Assembly: GCF_003335215.1 (NCBI RefSeq) | Contig: NZ_QPGB01000001.1 | Location: 496,001 to 560,000, forward strand | Reading direction: 5' to 3' | Length of the DNA: 64,000 nucleotides | DNA from: Parvibium lacunae | GTDB lineage: Bacteria > Pseudomonadota > Gammaproteobacteria > Burkholderiales > Burkholderiaceae_D | In this document: positions 18,867-27,070 of the stretch, piece after piece | Numbering within the stretch: the stretch's first letter is position 1 | Layout of the letters: the number at the start of each line of letters is the position of its first letter | Made by a program: the position numbers and the translations under genes | Notes under the pieces: model-generated | What the model was told of the DNA's origin: nothing | The model's input: the letters and a program-made list of their open reading frames with translations, nothing else | Databases searched by the model: none

Positions 18867-20381
18867 ATGCCTAATCGTAACTTGCTTGCTGCCGTTGATC
18901 TAGGATCAAATAGTTTTCGCCTGTTTATTGGCCGCTTGGAAGAGACGGCAAATGGTATCCAAATTTATCCCGTCGATAGTTTGAAAGAACCCGTGCGACT
19001 GGCTTCTGGTCTAGACGCAGACAAAAAACTGAATCCTGCTGCGCAATTGCGGGCCGTCCACGCATTACAGCGCTTTGGGGAACGGTTACGTGCTTTTCAG
19101 CCCGAGCAAGTTCGAGCGGTTGCTACGAATACCTTTCGTGTCGCAAAAAATATGGCTGACTTTTTGCCAACGGCTGAAGCGGCATTGGGTTTTCCTATTG
19201 AGGTGATCGCTGGGCGCGAAGAGGCACGATTAATCTATTTGGGGGTTGCCCATAGTTTGCCACTGCTTCCCATCGCGCAGGCCCAGCGACTGGTGATTGA
19301 TATTGGTGGCGGGTCCACTGAATTTATCATTGGGAGTAATTACGAGCCCCGGTTGACGGAAAGCTTGCTAATGGGCTGTGTGAGTTACACCATGCGTTTT
19401 TTCCCGGAGGGGGCATTAACGAAAGAAGCATTTAAGCAGGCCGAGCTAGCAGCAAGAAAAGAGGTTGAAACGCTGGCTGATAACTACATGGCCGCAGGTT
19501 GGCAGGAGGTGATTGGCTCTTCAGGAACGGCCAAAGCATTGGCTGAGATCTTGGAACTCAATCAGTTTAATCCACCCAATACGACTGGGATTACCCGCCG
19601 TGGTCTGGAAAAATTGCGTGATCACCTAGTACGGGCGGGACAGTTGCAGTTGGTCCGTTTGGAGGGCTTAAAGGCTGACCGAATGCCGGTGATGCCCGGT
19701 GGCTTAGCGATCATGTTAGGCATTTTTGCTGAGTTGGATCTGCAGAATATGGACTATGCAGAGGGCGCGTTACGCTTAGGTGTTCTTTACGATTTGCTGG
19801 GACGTGACCAACCTCACGATATGCGTGAGTTGACCGTCAAACAATTCATGAGGCGCTACGCCGTGGATGAGCGTCATGCACTCGCTGTTGCGGGTATGGT
19901 CGATCGTTTGGCAGCGGGCTTGCCGATGCTTACCCTCTATCAACGCCATTTACTGCATTGGGCTGCGCTTTTACACGAAGTCGGATTGAGTATTGCTCAC
20001 GCCAGCTACCACAAGCATTCTGCCTATGTCTTAGCGAATGCCGACATGCCCGGTTTTGCGAAGCGCGAACAGCAACATTTGGCAACGTTGGTGTTGGGGC
20101 ATGTCGGTAAACTGGCGAAATTAACACGCGGTGAAATCAGCCGGGCAGATTGGCACCTGGTTTTATTATTGAGATTGGGATTTTTATTTTGCCGCCGACG
20201 TAGCCTCGATAGCTTACCAGAGGTTAGTCTTGAAGAAAGGGCAGCCAAAGCCGGCCCAGGATATCTACTGCGTATCGATAAACAGTATCTCCAGCGCCAC
20301 CCGCTGACGGATTTCAGTTTGGCTCAAGAAGCCAGCGAGTGGCTAAAACTGGGGGTTCAGCTGCAAATTAAAGGTATTTGA
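18867..20381 (+). CDS. ppx: exopolyphosphatase
   Basis: Ppx/GppA-family enzyme of the sugar kinase/Hsp70/actin fold that releases phosphate from the ends of polyphosphate; some members also hydrolyse pppGpp. The first nucleotide-binding motif is AAVDLGSNSFRLFIGR near the N-terminus and the second is DIGGGSTEFIIG near residue 145. The C-terminal half (about 320-504) is the HD-like helical domain seen in full-length Ppx, with LLHWAALLHEVG. The 504 residues favour Ppx over the shorter two-domain form. It is divergent from ppk and converges on the OlsB-like gene with a 13-base gap. Confidence 0.93.
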   Translation: MPNRNLLAAVDLGSNSFRLFIGRLEETANGIQIYPVDSLKEPVRLASGLDADKKLNPAAQLRAVHALQRFGERLRAFQPEQVRAVATNTFRVAKNMADFLPTAEAALGFPIEVIAGREEARLIYLGVAHSLPLLPIAQAQRLVIDIGGGSTEFIIGSNYEPRLTESLLMGCVSYTMRFFPEGALTKEAFKQAELAARKEVETLADNYMAAGWQEVIGSSGTAKALAEILELNQFNPPNTTGITRRGLEKLRDHLVRAGQLQLVRLEGLKADRMPVMPGGLAIMLGIFAELDLQNMDYAEGALRLGVLYDLLGRDQPHDMRELTVKQFMRRYAVDERHALAVAGMVDRLAAGLPMLTLYQRHLLHWAALLHEVGLSIAHASYHKHSAYVLANADMPGFAKREQQHLATLVLGHVGKLAKLTRGEISRADWHLVLLLRLGFLFCRRRSLDSLPEVSLEERAAKAGPGYLLRIDKQYLQRHPLTDFSLAQEASEWLKLGVQLQIKGI

Positions 20382-20394
20382 CTGCGATCAGTCC

Positions 20395-21222
20395 TTAGGC
20401 AAGACCAAAGTGTTTGGCATAGCGCCGATTCATTTGCGCCATGTTGAATAACATCAAAAAGTCTGCGGTATTAAAGTCAGGATCCCAAGCGGGGTCTCCA
20501 CAGATTTGAGCGCCAATCCGTAAGTAGCCTTTTACCAAGGGGGGAGGATCAATCTCAATCCCACAATCAAGTTTTGCCAATGGCACGGGGTGTTTTGGGA
20601 AAACATGGTATTCGGCTGCAGCCATGTACTTGTTGGCGAGCTGACGATAAAGGCTCGCTGCTTGGTGGCCCCCATCGCGCATGCTGACACTCACGCAACC
20701 GATTAGGTAGTGATAGCCCCGGTGTTGCATGTATTGGGCCAATGCGGACCATAGCAGCATAATCACGCCACCTTGGCGGTAGTCAGCATGAACGCAGGAG
20801 CGCCCCAGCTCGACCATATTGGGGCGCAGTCGATCCAGCCGATTGATAAAAAACTCACTCTCTGCATAATAACAACCTAGCTGCTTTGCACGCTCGGGTG
20901 TTAAAACACGATATGTGCCAACCACTTCATCAGTTTCTCGATCACGAACAATCAGGTGGTCACACCAGGCATCAAATATATCTTCATCAATGCCAGGCAG
21001 TCTGGTTTTCAACTGGGCGCCCATATCTTCGGTAAATACCTGATAGCGTAGGCGTTGCGCTTCACGAATTTCGTCCAGATTATTGGTAAAACCAACTGCA
21101 AAGCGACTCGCATCAAATTCTGCGGCGCCGATTGGATTGCCTTGAGCAATAGGCAAGCCTGATTTGACGGTTTCCTGCAAATTTTCAATTAAAGTAGAGG
21201 CAGAGTTCACTAATGCCGACAT
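20395..21222 (-). CDS. olsB: GNAT-fold N-acyltransferase, OlsB-like (ornithine lipid synthesis)
   Basis: Likely L-ornithine N-alpha-acyltransferase, which makes lyso-ornithine lipid from 3-hydroxyacyl-ACP, a phosphorus-free membrane lipid. The 275 residues carry the Acetyltransf_5/'hemolysin-like' pattern: EIREAQRLRYQVFTEDMGA, a central EVVGTYRVLTPE strand pair, and VELGRSCVHADYRQGGVI, a motif shared by OlsB proteins. The N-terminal extension of about 45 residues is longer than in many homologues. No olsA acyltransferase is adjacent, so the two-step pathway must be completed elsewhere. Three Pho-box-like heptamers upstream fit the known phosphate-starvation induction of ornithine lipids. Other long-chain N-acylations remain possible. 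Confidence 0.75.
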   Translation of the reverse strand: MSALVNSASTLIENLQETVKSGLPIAQGNPIGAAEFDASRFAVGFTNNLDEIREAQRLRYQVFTEDMGAQLKTRLPGIDEDIFDAWCDHLIVRDRETDEVVGTYRVLTPERAKQLGCYYAESEFFINRLDRLRPNMVELGRSCVHADYRQGGVIMLLWSALAQYMQHRGYHYLIGCVSVSMRDGGHQAASLYRQLANKYMAAAEYHVFPKHPVPLAKLDCGIEIDPPPLVKGYLRIGAQICGDPAWDPDFNTADFLMLFNMAQMNRRYAKHFGLA

Positions 21223-21282
21223 ACTTTCTCCTTGACGATTGAGTGACTGATCGCAACCTTAACGAGGACAGATTACTGCTTA

Positions 21283-21311
21283 TTGACAGAAATATGACAC
21301 AACGATGACAA
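21283..21311 (-). promoter_or_regulatory. three tandem Pho-box-like heptamers upstream of olsB
   Basis: On the minus strand the order is TTGTCAT-CGTT-GTGTCAT-ATTT-CTGTCAA. These are three heptamers, each 6 of 7 to the PhoB unit CTGTCAT, on an exact 11-bp period. The array ends 60 bp before the olsB start codon. The -10 element is not obvious; AATAAG (21284 to 21279), 9 bp from the first pair, is the best candidate seen. Confidence 0.65.
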
Positions 21312-21361
21312 CAAAGTTCGATTTGTCGTCAAAGTAATGTCATAAACAGAAAGGACTAGCT

Positions 21362-22138
21362 ATGACCTATACCACTTTATTAACGGAAGAGCAGGGTGCC
21401 GTTGGGCTGATTCGGTTGAATCGACCGGCTGTCCTTAATGCGCTCAATGATACATTGATGGATGAATTAGGCCACGCACTCACCGCTTTTGAGCAGCAAG
21501 CCGAGATTCGTGTGATCGTATTAACGGGAAGCGACAAAGCTTTTGCGGCGGGGGCAGATATTGCTGCAATGCGTGATTTAAGCTTTATGCAGGCCTACCA
21601 AACAGATTTTATTACTCGCAACTGGGAAACCTTAAAGCGAATTAGAAAACCTGTGCTTGCTGCTGTTGCAGGGTTTGCACTCGGAGGCGGCTGCGAATTA
21701 GCCATGATGTGTGACGTAATCTACGCGGCCGATAATGCAAAATTCGGGCAGCCTGAAGTTAAGTTAGGCGTATTGCCCGGTGCAGGGGGAACGCAGCGTC
21801 TCCCGAGGGCGGTTGGTAAAGCGAAGGCCATGGATTTATGTTTTACAGGACGCATGCTAACGGCACAAGAAGCCGAGCAAGCAGGATTGGTTGCACGCTT
21901 ATTTCCGGCAGCTGAATTGTTACCAGAAACGCTAAAAATAGCGCAGCAGATGGCTGCTTACCCTTTGCAAACATTGATGATGATTAAAGAGTCTATTCAA
22001 CGCGCCTATGAGTTGCCACTGCAAGAGGGCTTGTTGTACGAGCGCCGACTATTTCAGGCTTGTTTTGCGACGCACGACCAAAAAGAGGGAATGTCAGCGT
22101 TTCTCGAGAAACGCCCCGCACAATTCAAGCATGAATGA
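21362..22138 (+). CDS. enoyl-CoA hydratase/isomerase family protein
   Basis: Crotonase-fold enzyme, most like short-chain enoyl-CoA hydratases (hydration of trans-2-enoyl-CoA in beta-oxidation or aromatic degradation). The oxyanion-hole strand is AFAAGADIAAM, and the second is FALGGGCELAMMCD with the first catalytic-type Glu. The second catalytic-type Glu is in GQPEVKLGVLPGAGGTQRL. Both glutamates being present supports a true hydratase. The 258 residues are normal. It stands alone, with no beta-oxidation partner in view, so the pathway is not settled. Its stop lies 14 bases before the distal attachment repeat of the neighbouring element. Confidence 0.88.
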   Translation: MTYTTLLTEEQGAVGLIRLNRPAVLNALNDTLMDELGHALTAFEQQAEIRVIVLTGSDKAFAAGADIAAMRDLSFMQAYQTDFITRNWETLKRIRKPVLAAVAGFALGGGCELAMMCDVIYAADNAKFGQPEVKLGVLPGAGGTQRLPRAVGKAKAMDLCFTGRMLTAQEAEQAGLVARLFPAAELLPETLKIAQQMAAYPLQTLMMIKESIQRAYELPLQEGLLYERRLFQACFATHDQKEGMSAFLEKRPAQFKHE

Positions 22139-22151
22139 CGAATAGGGGATT

Positions 22152-22165
22152 TGGCGGAAGCGGTG
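22152..22165. repeat. distal attachment repeat of integrated element
   Basis: TGGCGGAAGCGGTG is an exact 14-bp copy of the 3' terminus (including CCA) of the tRNA-Ser gene at 28553-28642, in the same orientation. A tyrosine integrase begins 150 bp inward. This is the duplication expected when such an integrase inserts at a tRNA 3' end. Confidence 0.85.
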
Positions 22166-22315
22166 TCCGCTATTCTAGCCTTTCAGGCTGTCTCATAAGT
22201 AATCAATATATATTTCAAGTCATTGTAAATAAAAGGATTTTTATTTTCATTGGCTTTCTTGTCATCTCATAAAATCTCATTTATTATGTGGGAATCTATG
22301 AGGGACAAGGATGCT

Positions 22316-23560
22316 ATGCCCAAAAAAGCTAATGAAGTCGGGGCGCTTGGCCTCAATAAAGAGAAATACACAAAAGCAGGGCGGTACTCTGTAGGGGGTG
22401 TTGCTGGCCTGTACCTAAAAGTCTCTCCCTCAGGCGCTCGCTCATGGGTATTGCGCGTCATCGTCGGCAATAAGCGCCGTGATATGGGGCTGGGGGGCTT
22501 TCCTGATGTGACCTTGGCCCAAGCCCGTGATAAAGCAAGGCAAGTCCGCGCAGACCTAGAAAAAGGCATAGACCCGATTGCCGCAAGAAATGCCAACAAG
22601 AGCGCACTCATCGCAGCCAGAAACAAAGAGATAACTTTTGAAAAAGCGGCGACGCTCTTTATTGATACAAAATCCCTAGGATGGAAAAACGCCAAACATA
22701 CCGCGCAATGGTCAGCCACACTCAAAACTTATGCCTATCCCATAATCGGCAAAATGCAGGTAAAGGATATTGAATCACCGCATATTCTTAAGATTTTAGA
22801 ACCCATTTGGGGCACTAAAACCGAAACCGCTTCACGTTTGCGTGGTCGCATTGAGCAAGTGATAGATTGGACTATTGCTGCCAGATACATAGCCGGAGAG
22901 AACCCCGCAAAATGGCAGGGGCGTTTAGATAAGCTACTCCCTCACCCTAGCAAAGTGGCAAAAATAAAGCACCACCCAGCCATGGCCTATACAGAAATAG
23001 GCAAATTCATGGCCGATCTACGGCACAAAGTAGGGGTATCGGTTCGCTTACTGGAGTTTACGATTTTAACGGCGGTGCGATCAGGTGAGGCGAGGGGTGC
23101 AACTTGGGCAGAAATTGATCTTGATGCAGGCGTGTGGACTATTCCAGCCGAACGCATGAAAGCTAAAAAAGAGCATCGAGTCCCCCTTTCTGAACCTGCG
23201 CTCAAAATCTTACGGGAAATGCCACGGATTGATGATGGTGCGCTCGTTTTTCAAGCCCCGCGTGGTGGCATGTTGTCTGATATGGCAATGACCGCAATCA
23301 TGCGCCGGATGGGGCAAGACACCGTACCGCATGGCTTTCGTTCAACCTTTCGGGATTGGTGTGCGGAATGTACCAATTACCCGCGAGAGGTTGCAGAAAT
23401 GGCCCTAGCGCATGCGATTGATAACAAGGTAGAAGCCGCCTATAGGCGCGGGGACTTATTCGAGAAGCGAGCGCGGCTAATGGCTGAATGGGCTAAGTTT
23501 TGCGGCACGATTAGCCTAAGTGCTGAGGTTATTTCATTGAATAAAAAGGTGAGTGCATGA
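22316..23560 (+). CDS. int: tyrosine-type site-specific integrase (P4/DUF4102 family)
   Basis: Catalyses insertion and excision of the element. The N-terminal DUF4102 arm-binding domain (about residues 5-95, with LYLKVSPSGARSWVLR) is followed by a core-binding domain and the catalytic domain. The catalytic residues are all seen: R255 (TAVRSGEARG), H339 and R342 (HGFRSTFRDW), H366 (ALAHAI) and the nucleophile Y376 (EAAYRRG). The 414 residues fit P4-type integrases. In-frame TTG and ATG codons lie upstream (22250, 22286, 22298), but AAGG six bases before the ATG at 22316 and the start MPKKANEVGALG decide for it. The stop overlaps the next start as ATGA. Confidence 0.95.
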   Translation: MPKKANEVGALGLNKEKYTKAGRYSVGGVAGLYLKVSPSGARSWVLRVIVGNKRRDMGLGGFPDVTLAQARDKARQVRADLEKGIDPIAARNANKSALIAARNKEITFEKAATLFIDTKSLGWKNAKHTAQWSATLKTYAYPIIGKMQVKDIESPHILKILEPIWGTKTETASRLRGRIEQVIDWTIAARYIAGENPAKWQGRLDKLLPHPSKVAKIKHHPAMAYTEIGKFMADLRHKVGVSVRLLEFTILTAVRSGEARGATWAEIDLDAGVWTIPAERMKAKKEHRVPLSEPALKILREMPRIDDGALVFQAPRGGMLSDMAMTAIMRRMGQDTVPHGFRSTFRDWCAECTNYPREVAEMALAHAIDNKVEAAYRRGDLFEKRARLMAEWAKFCGTISLSAEVISLNKKVSA

Positions 23561-24267
23561 GCAAGCGCATCAGTAAAACCGAATTATTTTCAGGAGATAG
23601 AGTAACTCCGCTGGTAATTGAAAAAACAGGCTTGACGCTCGAAGAATTGGCGCAGTTTAGCCTCACTGTGAGTGATGGACACCCAAAGTATTGGTCTGTT
23701 GACGGGCCGGTGGGCGATTGGGCAGAAAATGTTTTTAAGGTAGAGGCAATCAAGGCATATTTACTAGATCGTTGGCGCTTTAATGAAAGGAAAGATCATC
23801 CGCAGATTGAGAGTGTTAGGGATTTTATTTTGAGGTTTATGGAATCGAAGTACGTAGAAGCGGAAATAAAAAATGAGATAGGTCGAAAACGGGGAGGGGA
23901 GAAAAATAAAACAGATGGAGATCGAAAAAGGAGCGATTTTCTAGTGCTTGCTGCGATTGAAAAACATAATAACCCAAAGCTAAAAAAACTCCCGCTTGCC
24001 ATGAAAATTATTCGAGGGTTTCCTAAAGAATTCCCTGCCTTAGTTGATGGCGTATTACGAAAGTTGCCTAGTTTAAGTCGTAACGATGCAATTTTGAAAG
24101 TATTTCAAGATCATTCCCAATTATTTGATGATGATGTTAGTAATGAAAAGAGCGGCAATCCCGATCTAAACCATTTAGAAGCCGAGAAAAAAATACGTGA
24201 AAAACACCGTGCTAAGCTGCTCGGGCTGTCGACAGCGCGGAAATATTTAAATGGCGGGAAAAAATAG
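23557..24267 (+). CDS. hypothetical protein of the integrated element
   Basis: No family recognised. The 236 residues are hydrophilic and charged with no membrane segment. The N-terminal half has a regular alternation of hydrophobic and acidic residues, and a KNEIGRKRGGEKNKTDGDRK-type basic stretch lies near residue 110. The C-terminal third is Lys/Glu-rich and probably helical. Its ATG overlaps the integrase stop by four bases, so the two are probably translated together. It is visibly richer in A+T than the integrase and the primase genes, suggesting a separately acquired or cargo gene. DNA binding is possible from the basic stretch but is not shown. Confidence 0.7.
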   Translation: MSKRISKTELFSGDRVTPLVIEKTGLTLEELAQFSLTVSDGHPKYWSVDGPVGDWAENVFKVEAIKAYLLDRWRFNERKDHPQIESVRDFILRFMESKYVEAEIKNEIGRKRGGEKNKTDGDRKRSDFLVLAAIEKHNNPKLKKLPLAMKIIRGFPKEFPALVDGVLRKLPSLSRNDAILKVFQDHSQLFDDDVSNEKSGNPDLNHLEAEKKIREKHRAKLLGLSTARKYLNGGKK

Positions 24268-24341
24268 CTGCTCGACTCTAACGCTTGAGCAAAAAATAAA
24301 ATAGATAGTTCGTATCGTTCTAACTCATGGAGCGATATGTA

Positions 24342-24611
24342 ATGTCAAAAAAACTCAGTACCAGCAACCAACCTGTAACCCCTGCATTGCAGTACATAAG
24401 CGAGAATAGTTCTCCGATTAGCATCAACCTACCCGCAACCGGCTATATTCGGCAAGCCCAGCTTATCCCTGCAATTATTCCTTTTTCGTCGGCTACGTTG
24501 TGGCGAAAAGTAAAAGCAGGCACTTTCCCCGCGCCCGTTAAGTTATCCGAGCGCGTGACTGCATGGCCCGTTGAGAGTATCCGCGAGTGGATGCTTTCTC
24601 GTACCAAGTAA
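24342..24611 (+). CDS. AlpA-family DNA-binding transcriptional regulator
   Basis: Small excisionase/AlpA-type winged-helix protein of P4-like elements, thought to control integrase expression and excision. The family pattern is clear: GYIRQAQLIP, then PFSSATLWRKVKAGTFPAP and VTAWPVESIREWM, covering about residues 35-85. An in-frame ATG lies at 24327, but GGAG at 24329-24332 sits at proper distance from the ATG at 24342, giving 89 residues. It starts the replication-gene run after a 74-base gap from the preceding gene. The order AlpA then primase is common in such elements. Confidence 0.88.
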   Translation: MSKKLSTSNQPVTPALQYISENSSPISINLPATGYIRQAQLIPAIIPFSSATLWRKVKAGTFPAPVKLSERVTAWPVESIREWMLSRTK

Positions 24612-24623
24612 AGGGGGAAAGCT

Positions 24624-24926
24624 ATGCACGCGAAAAAACTACGCGCACAAGGCCGCTTTGTACGGTCAAATCTCCCCAACTCGATTGAGTATTATCAAAG
24701 CCAAGGCATTAAGCTAAAGGGGACAGGCGCATGGCGTGACGCGCTCTGCCCATTCCACCAAGACACCAAGCCCAGCTTGCGGGTAAACGTCGAACGTGGT
24801 GGGTATAAGTGCATGGTCTGTGGGGCGCATGGTGGGGATGTATTAGCCTTTCATATGCACCGCTATGGCTTAGGCTTTATTGCTGCCGCTAAAGCCCTAG
24901 GTGCATGGGTAGGGGGTGACGAATGA
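24624..24926 (+). CDS. CHC2-type zinc-finger primase protein (stand-alone)
   Basis: A 100-residue protein made up of little more than a DnaG-like CHC2 zinc-binding domain. The ligands are C42 and H45 (LCPFHQDTKPS) with C63 and C66 (YKCMVCGAHGGD). In full primases this domain precedes the TOPRIM catalytic core in one chain. Here the TOPRIM domain is in the next gene, whose ATG overlaps this stop by four bases (ATGA), so the two products probably act together to prime replication of the element. AGGGGG about 8 bases before the ATG is a good ribosome-binding site. Confidence 0.88.
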   Translation: MHAKKLRAQGRFVRSNLPNSIEYYQSQGIKLKGTGAWRDALCPFHQDTKPSLRVNVERGGYKCMVCGAHGGDVLAFHMHRYGLGFIAAAKALGAWVGGDE

Positions 24927-27070
24927 CCCCGATTACCTTGCCGATCTATGATGATTTAGAAGCAATCAAAGCCGCCGCCAAACAAATAACCCAAACCCTC
25001 GTTAAGCATGGCGGTAAACCTGTCGGGCTGTATGTGTACCGTGATGCGCAAGGCCAAGCCTTATATGCCCGTTATCGTGTCGATACGTCAGACAGCAAAC
25101 AGATAAGGCCATTTATTCCGATTGGAGGTGATTGGGCCAAGGTAGAAATGAAAGAACCGCCTAAACCCTCACAAGGCAAACCCCTCTACGGTTTGCATTT
25201 GCTCGCGCTCTATCCCGCGCATCCGGTTTATATCGTCGAAGGTGAAAAATGCGCCGATAGCTTGCAACGCTTAGGGCTGTTAGCCATAACTTCCGGCGGG
25301 GCGACCAGTGCCAAAGATGCGGATTGGCAGGCATTAAATGGGCGTGATGTGATTATCTGGGCAGATAACGACCCAGCAGGCCAACAATATGCCGCAGAGG
25401 TAGCGGCGTGTTTAGCTGGGCTTGCCGCAACGATCAAAACGATTGACGTGGCCGCGCTTAATCTGCCCGCTAAAGGTGACTGCGTGGACTGGCTGAGTGC
25501 TTTTGAGCAAACACACGGGCGCAAACCATGTGCCGATGATCTGCGTGCGTTGGCCTTGCTACCTGCACAGAATAACTTGCCAGAAATAAACCCAATAAGC
25601 ACGGAATCTGCCCCTACTTTATTAACTAAACCGCAAACGGATGATGAGGCTATTGCATGGCTATCTAGCCTCAAGCCGATGGAATATGACCGCATCAGAA
25701 AAGAACAGGCCAAAGCCCTAGGCGTGCAAGTTAGTACCTTAGACGATTTAGTCAAAACGGCGCGTAACGAGGAAAGCGAATCCGAGCGCCTACCCTTTGC
25801 CAGAGTGGAGCCACACCCCGAACCCGTCAACCCAGCTGAATTGCTCAATGAGGTGTCTCACCTTATTCGGCGCTTCATTGTGTTGGAGCCTGTACAAGCT
25901 GATGCGGCTGCCTTATGGGTGGCCTTTACATGGTTTGTGGATGTGGTGGCCGTCGCACCTTTAGCAATCATCAATGCCCCTGAGAAAGCCTGCGGTAAAT
26001 CGCAGTTACTTGACCTGATGGGCCGCTTATCTGCGAAGCCGTTACCCGCATCCAATTCAACGGCGGCAGGCCTATTCAGGGCGGTAGAGCTTTGGGAACC
26101 CACGGTACTGATTGATGAGGCGGACACTTTTATCCGTGAAAACGACGAGTTAAAAGGCTTAATCAATGCCGGACATACCCGCGCCAATGCGTTTGTATTG
26201 CGTGTAGTGGGTGACAACCATGAACCCAAATTATTCAAAGTATGGGGCGCTAAAGCATTGGCAGGGATAGCGCTAGAAAAACATTTACCCGATGCCACTA
26301 TGAGCCGCGCAATCATTTTTGAATTGCGGCGCAAATTGCCTCACGAATCAGTCACACGCCTGCGTCATGCCGAGGGCGGGCTATTTGATGGTGTAGCGGC
26401 TAAACTCGCCCGCTTCGCTGAGGATTACGCACAGCAGGTACGACAAGCACGTCCAACGCTGCCCGATGAATTAGGCGACCGTGCCCAAGATAATTGGGAG
26501 CCTTTGTTAGCAATAGCGGGATGTGCGGGTACAGAATGGCTACAACGGGCAACAGTCGCAGCCTTAACACTATCCGGCGCGGGAGATAAGACCGTCAGCA
26601 CAGGGAATGAATTACTGGCTGACATTCAGGAAATTTTTGAGAATAAGCGTCTAGCTAAAATCAGCACCGCAGACTTAATCAAGGCGCTGACCGATGATGA
26701 TGAAAAATCATGGGCGACCTACAACCGAGGCAAATCAATAACTGCGCGGCAAATTGCAACACGCTTAAATGGTTACGGGATTAAATCGAAAACGGTACGG
26801 ATAGGTTATGGCACTGCTAAAGGTTTTGAGTTAGACCAATTCACCGATGCCTTTACCCGTTATCTCGGCCCCCCCTTAAATTTACCGTCACAAGGTAACA
26901 ATTCATGCAAACCCAATACCGAAGAGGGTTTAGATGTTACGGATGGAAATAATGTTACCGTAACACAATCCGAAAAAGTAACGTGCAAACCTAATACGGA
27001 CGGGGGTTGTGACGTTGTTACGGATAAAAACGGAGGTGCAGGCGGAGAAAATATCGAGGTGGAGTTATGA
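24923..27070 (+). CDS. TOPRIM and DUF3631 domain replication protein
   Basis: Large replication protein of the element (715 residues). The N-terminal region holds a TOPRIM domain with E106 (IVEGEKCAD) and D148/D150 (IIWADNDPAG), the metal-binding pattern of primases. After a linker, a P-loop ATPase of the DUF3631 type has a degenerate Walker A, PEKACGKS at 353-360 with Pro in place of the usual first Gly, and Walker B TVLIDEAD at 394-401. It probably primes and unwinds DNA with the CHC2 protein. The C-terminal 40 residues are polar and contain two imperfect repeats of CKPNT(E/D). It overlaps the next gene by four bases. Confidence 0.85.
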   Translation: MTPITLPIYDDLEAIKAAAKQITQTLVKHGGKPVGLYVYRDAQGQALYARYRVDTSDSKQIRPFIPIGGDWAKVEMKEPPKPSQGKPLYGLHLLALYPAHPVYIVEGEKCADSLQRLGLLAITSGGATSAKDADWQALNGRDVIIWADNDPAGQQYAAEVAACLAGLAATIKTIDVAALNLPAKGDCVDWLSAFEQTHGRKPCADDLRALALLPAQNNLPEINPISTESAPTLLTKPQTDDEAIAWLSSLKPMEYDRIRKEQAKALGVQVSTLDDLVKTARNEESESERLPFARVEPHPEPVNPAELLNEVSHLIRRFIVLEPVQADAAALWVAFTWFVDVVAVAPLAIINAPEKACGKSQLLDLMGRLSAKPLPASNSTAAGLFRAVELWEPTVLIDEADTFIRENDELKGLINAGHTRANAFVLRVVGDNHEPKLFKVWGAKALAGIALEKHLPDATMSRAIIFELRRKLPHESVTRLRHAEGGLFDGVAAKLARFAEDYAQQVRQARPTLPDELGDRAQDNWEPLLAIAGCAGTEWLQRATVAALTLSGAGDKTVSTGNELLADIQEIFENKRLAKISTADLIKALTDDDEKSWATYNRGKSITARQIATRLNGYGIKSKTVRIGYGTAKGFELDQFTDAFTRYLGPPLNLPSQGNNSCKPNTEEGLDVTDGNNVTVTQSEKVTCKPNTDGGCDVVTDKNGGAGGENIEVEL
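26906..27025 (+). repeat. two imperfect tandem copies in the C-terminal coding end
   Basis: Copies of about 40 bp at 26906-26944 and 26984-27025, 78 bp apart, both beginning TGCAAACC and ending GTTACGGAT. They encode the repeated CKPNT segments. Between them lies the palindrome GTTACCGTAAC (26954-26964). Confidence 0.6.

Noticed and set aside
21330-21345. Plus-strand Pho box for the enoyl-CoA hydratase gene
   Set aside because: ATGTCAT near 21338 has no second heptamer at the 11-bp spacing; the well-formed array points to the minus-strand gene.
22250-22315. Longer integrase start at TTG 22250
   Set aside because: It adds residues not typical of the family and lacks a ribosome-binding site, while the ATG at 22316 has AAGG at normal distance.
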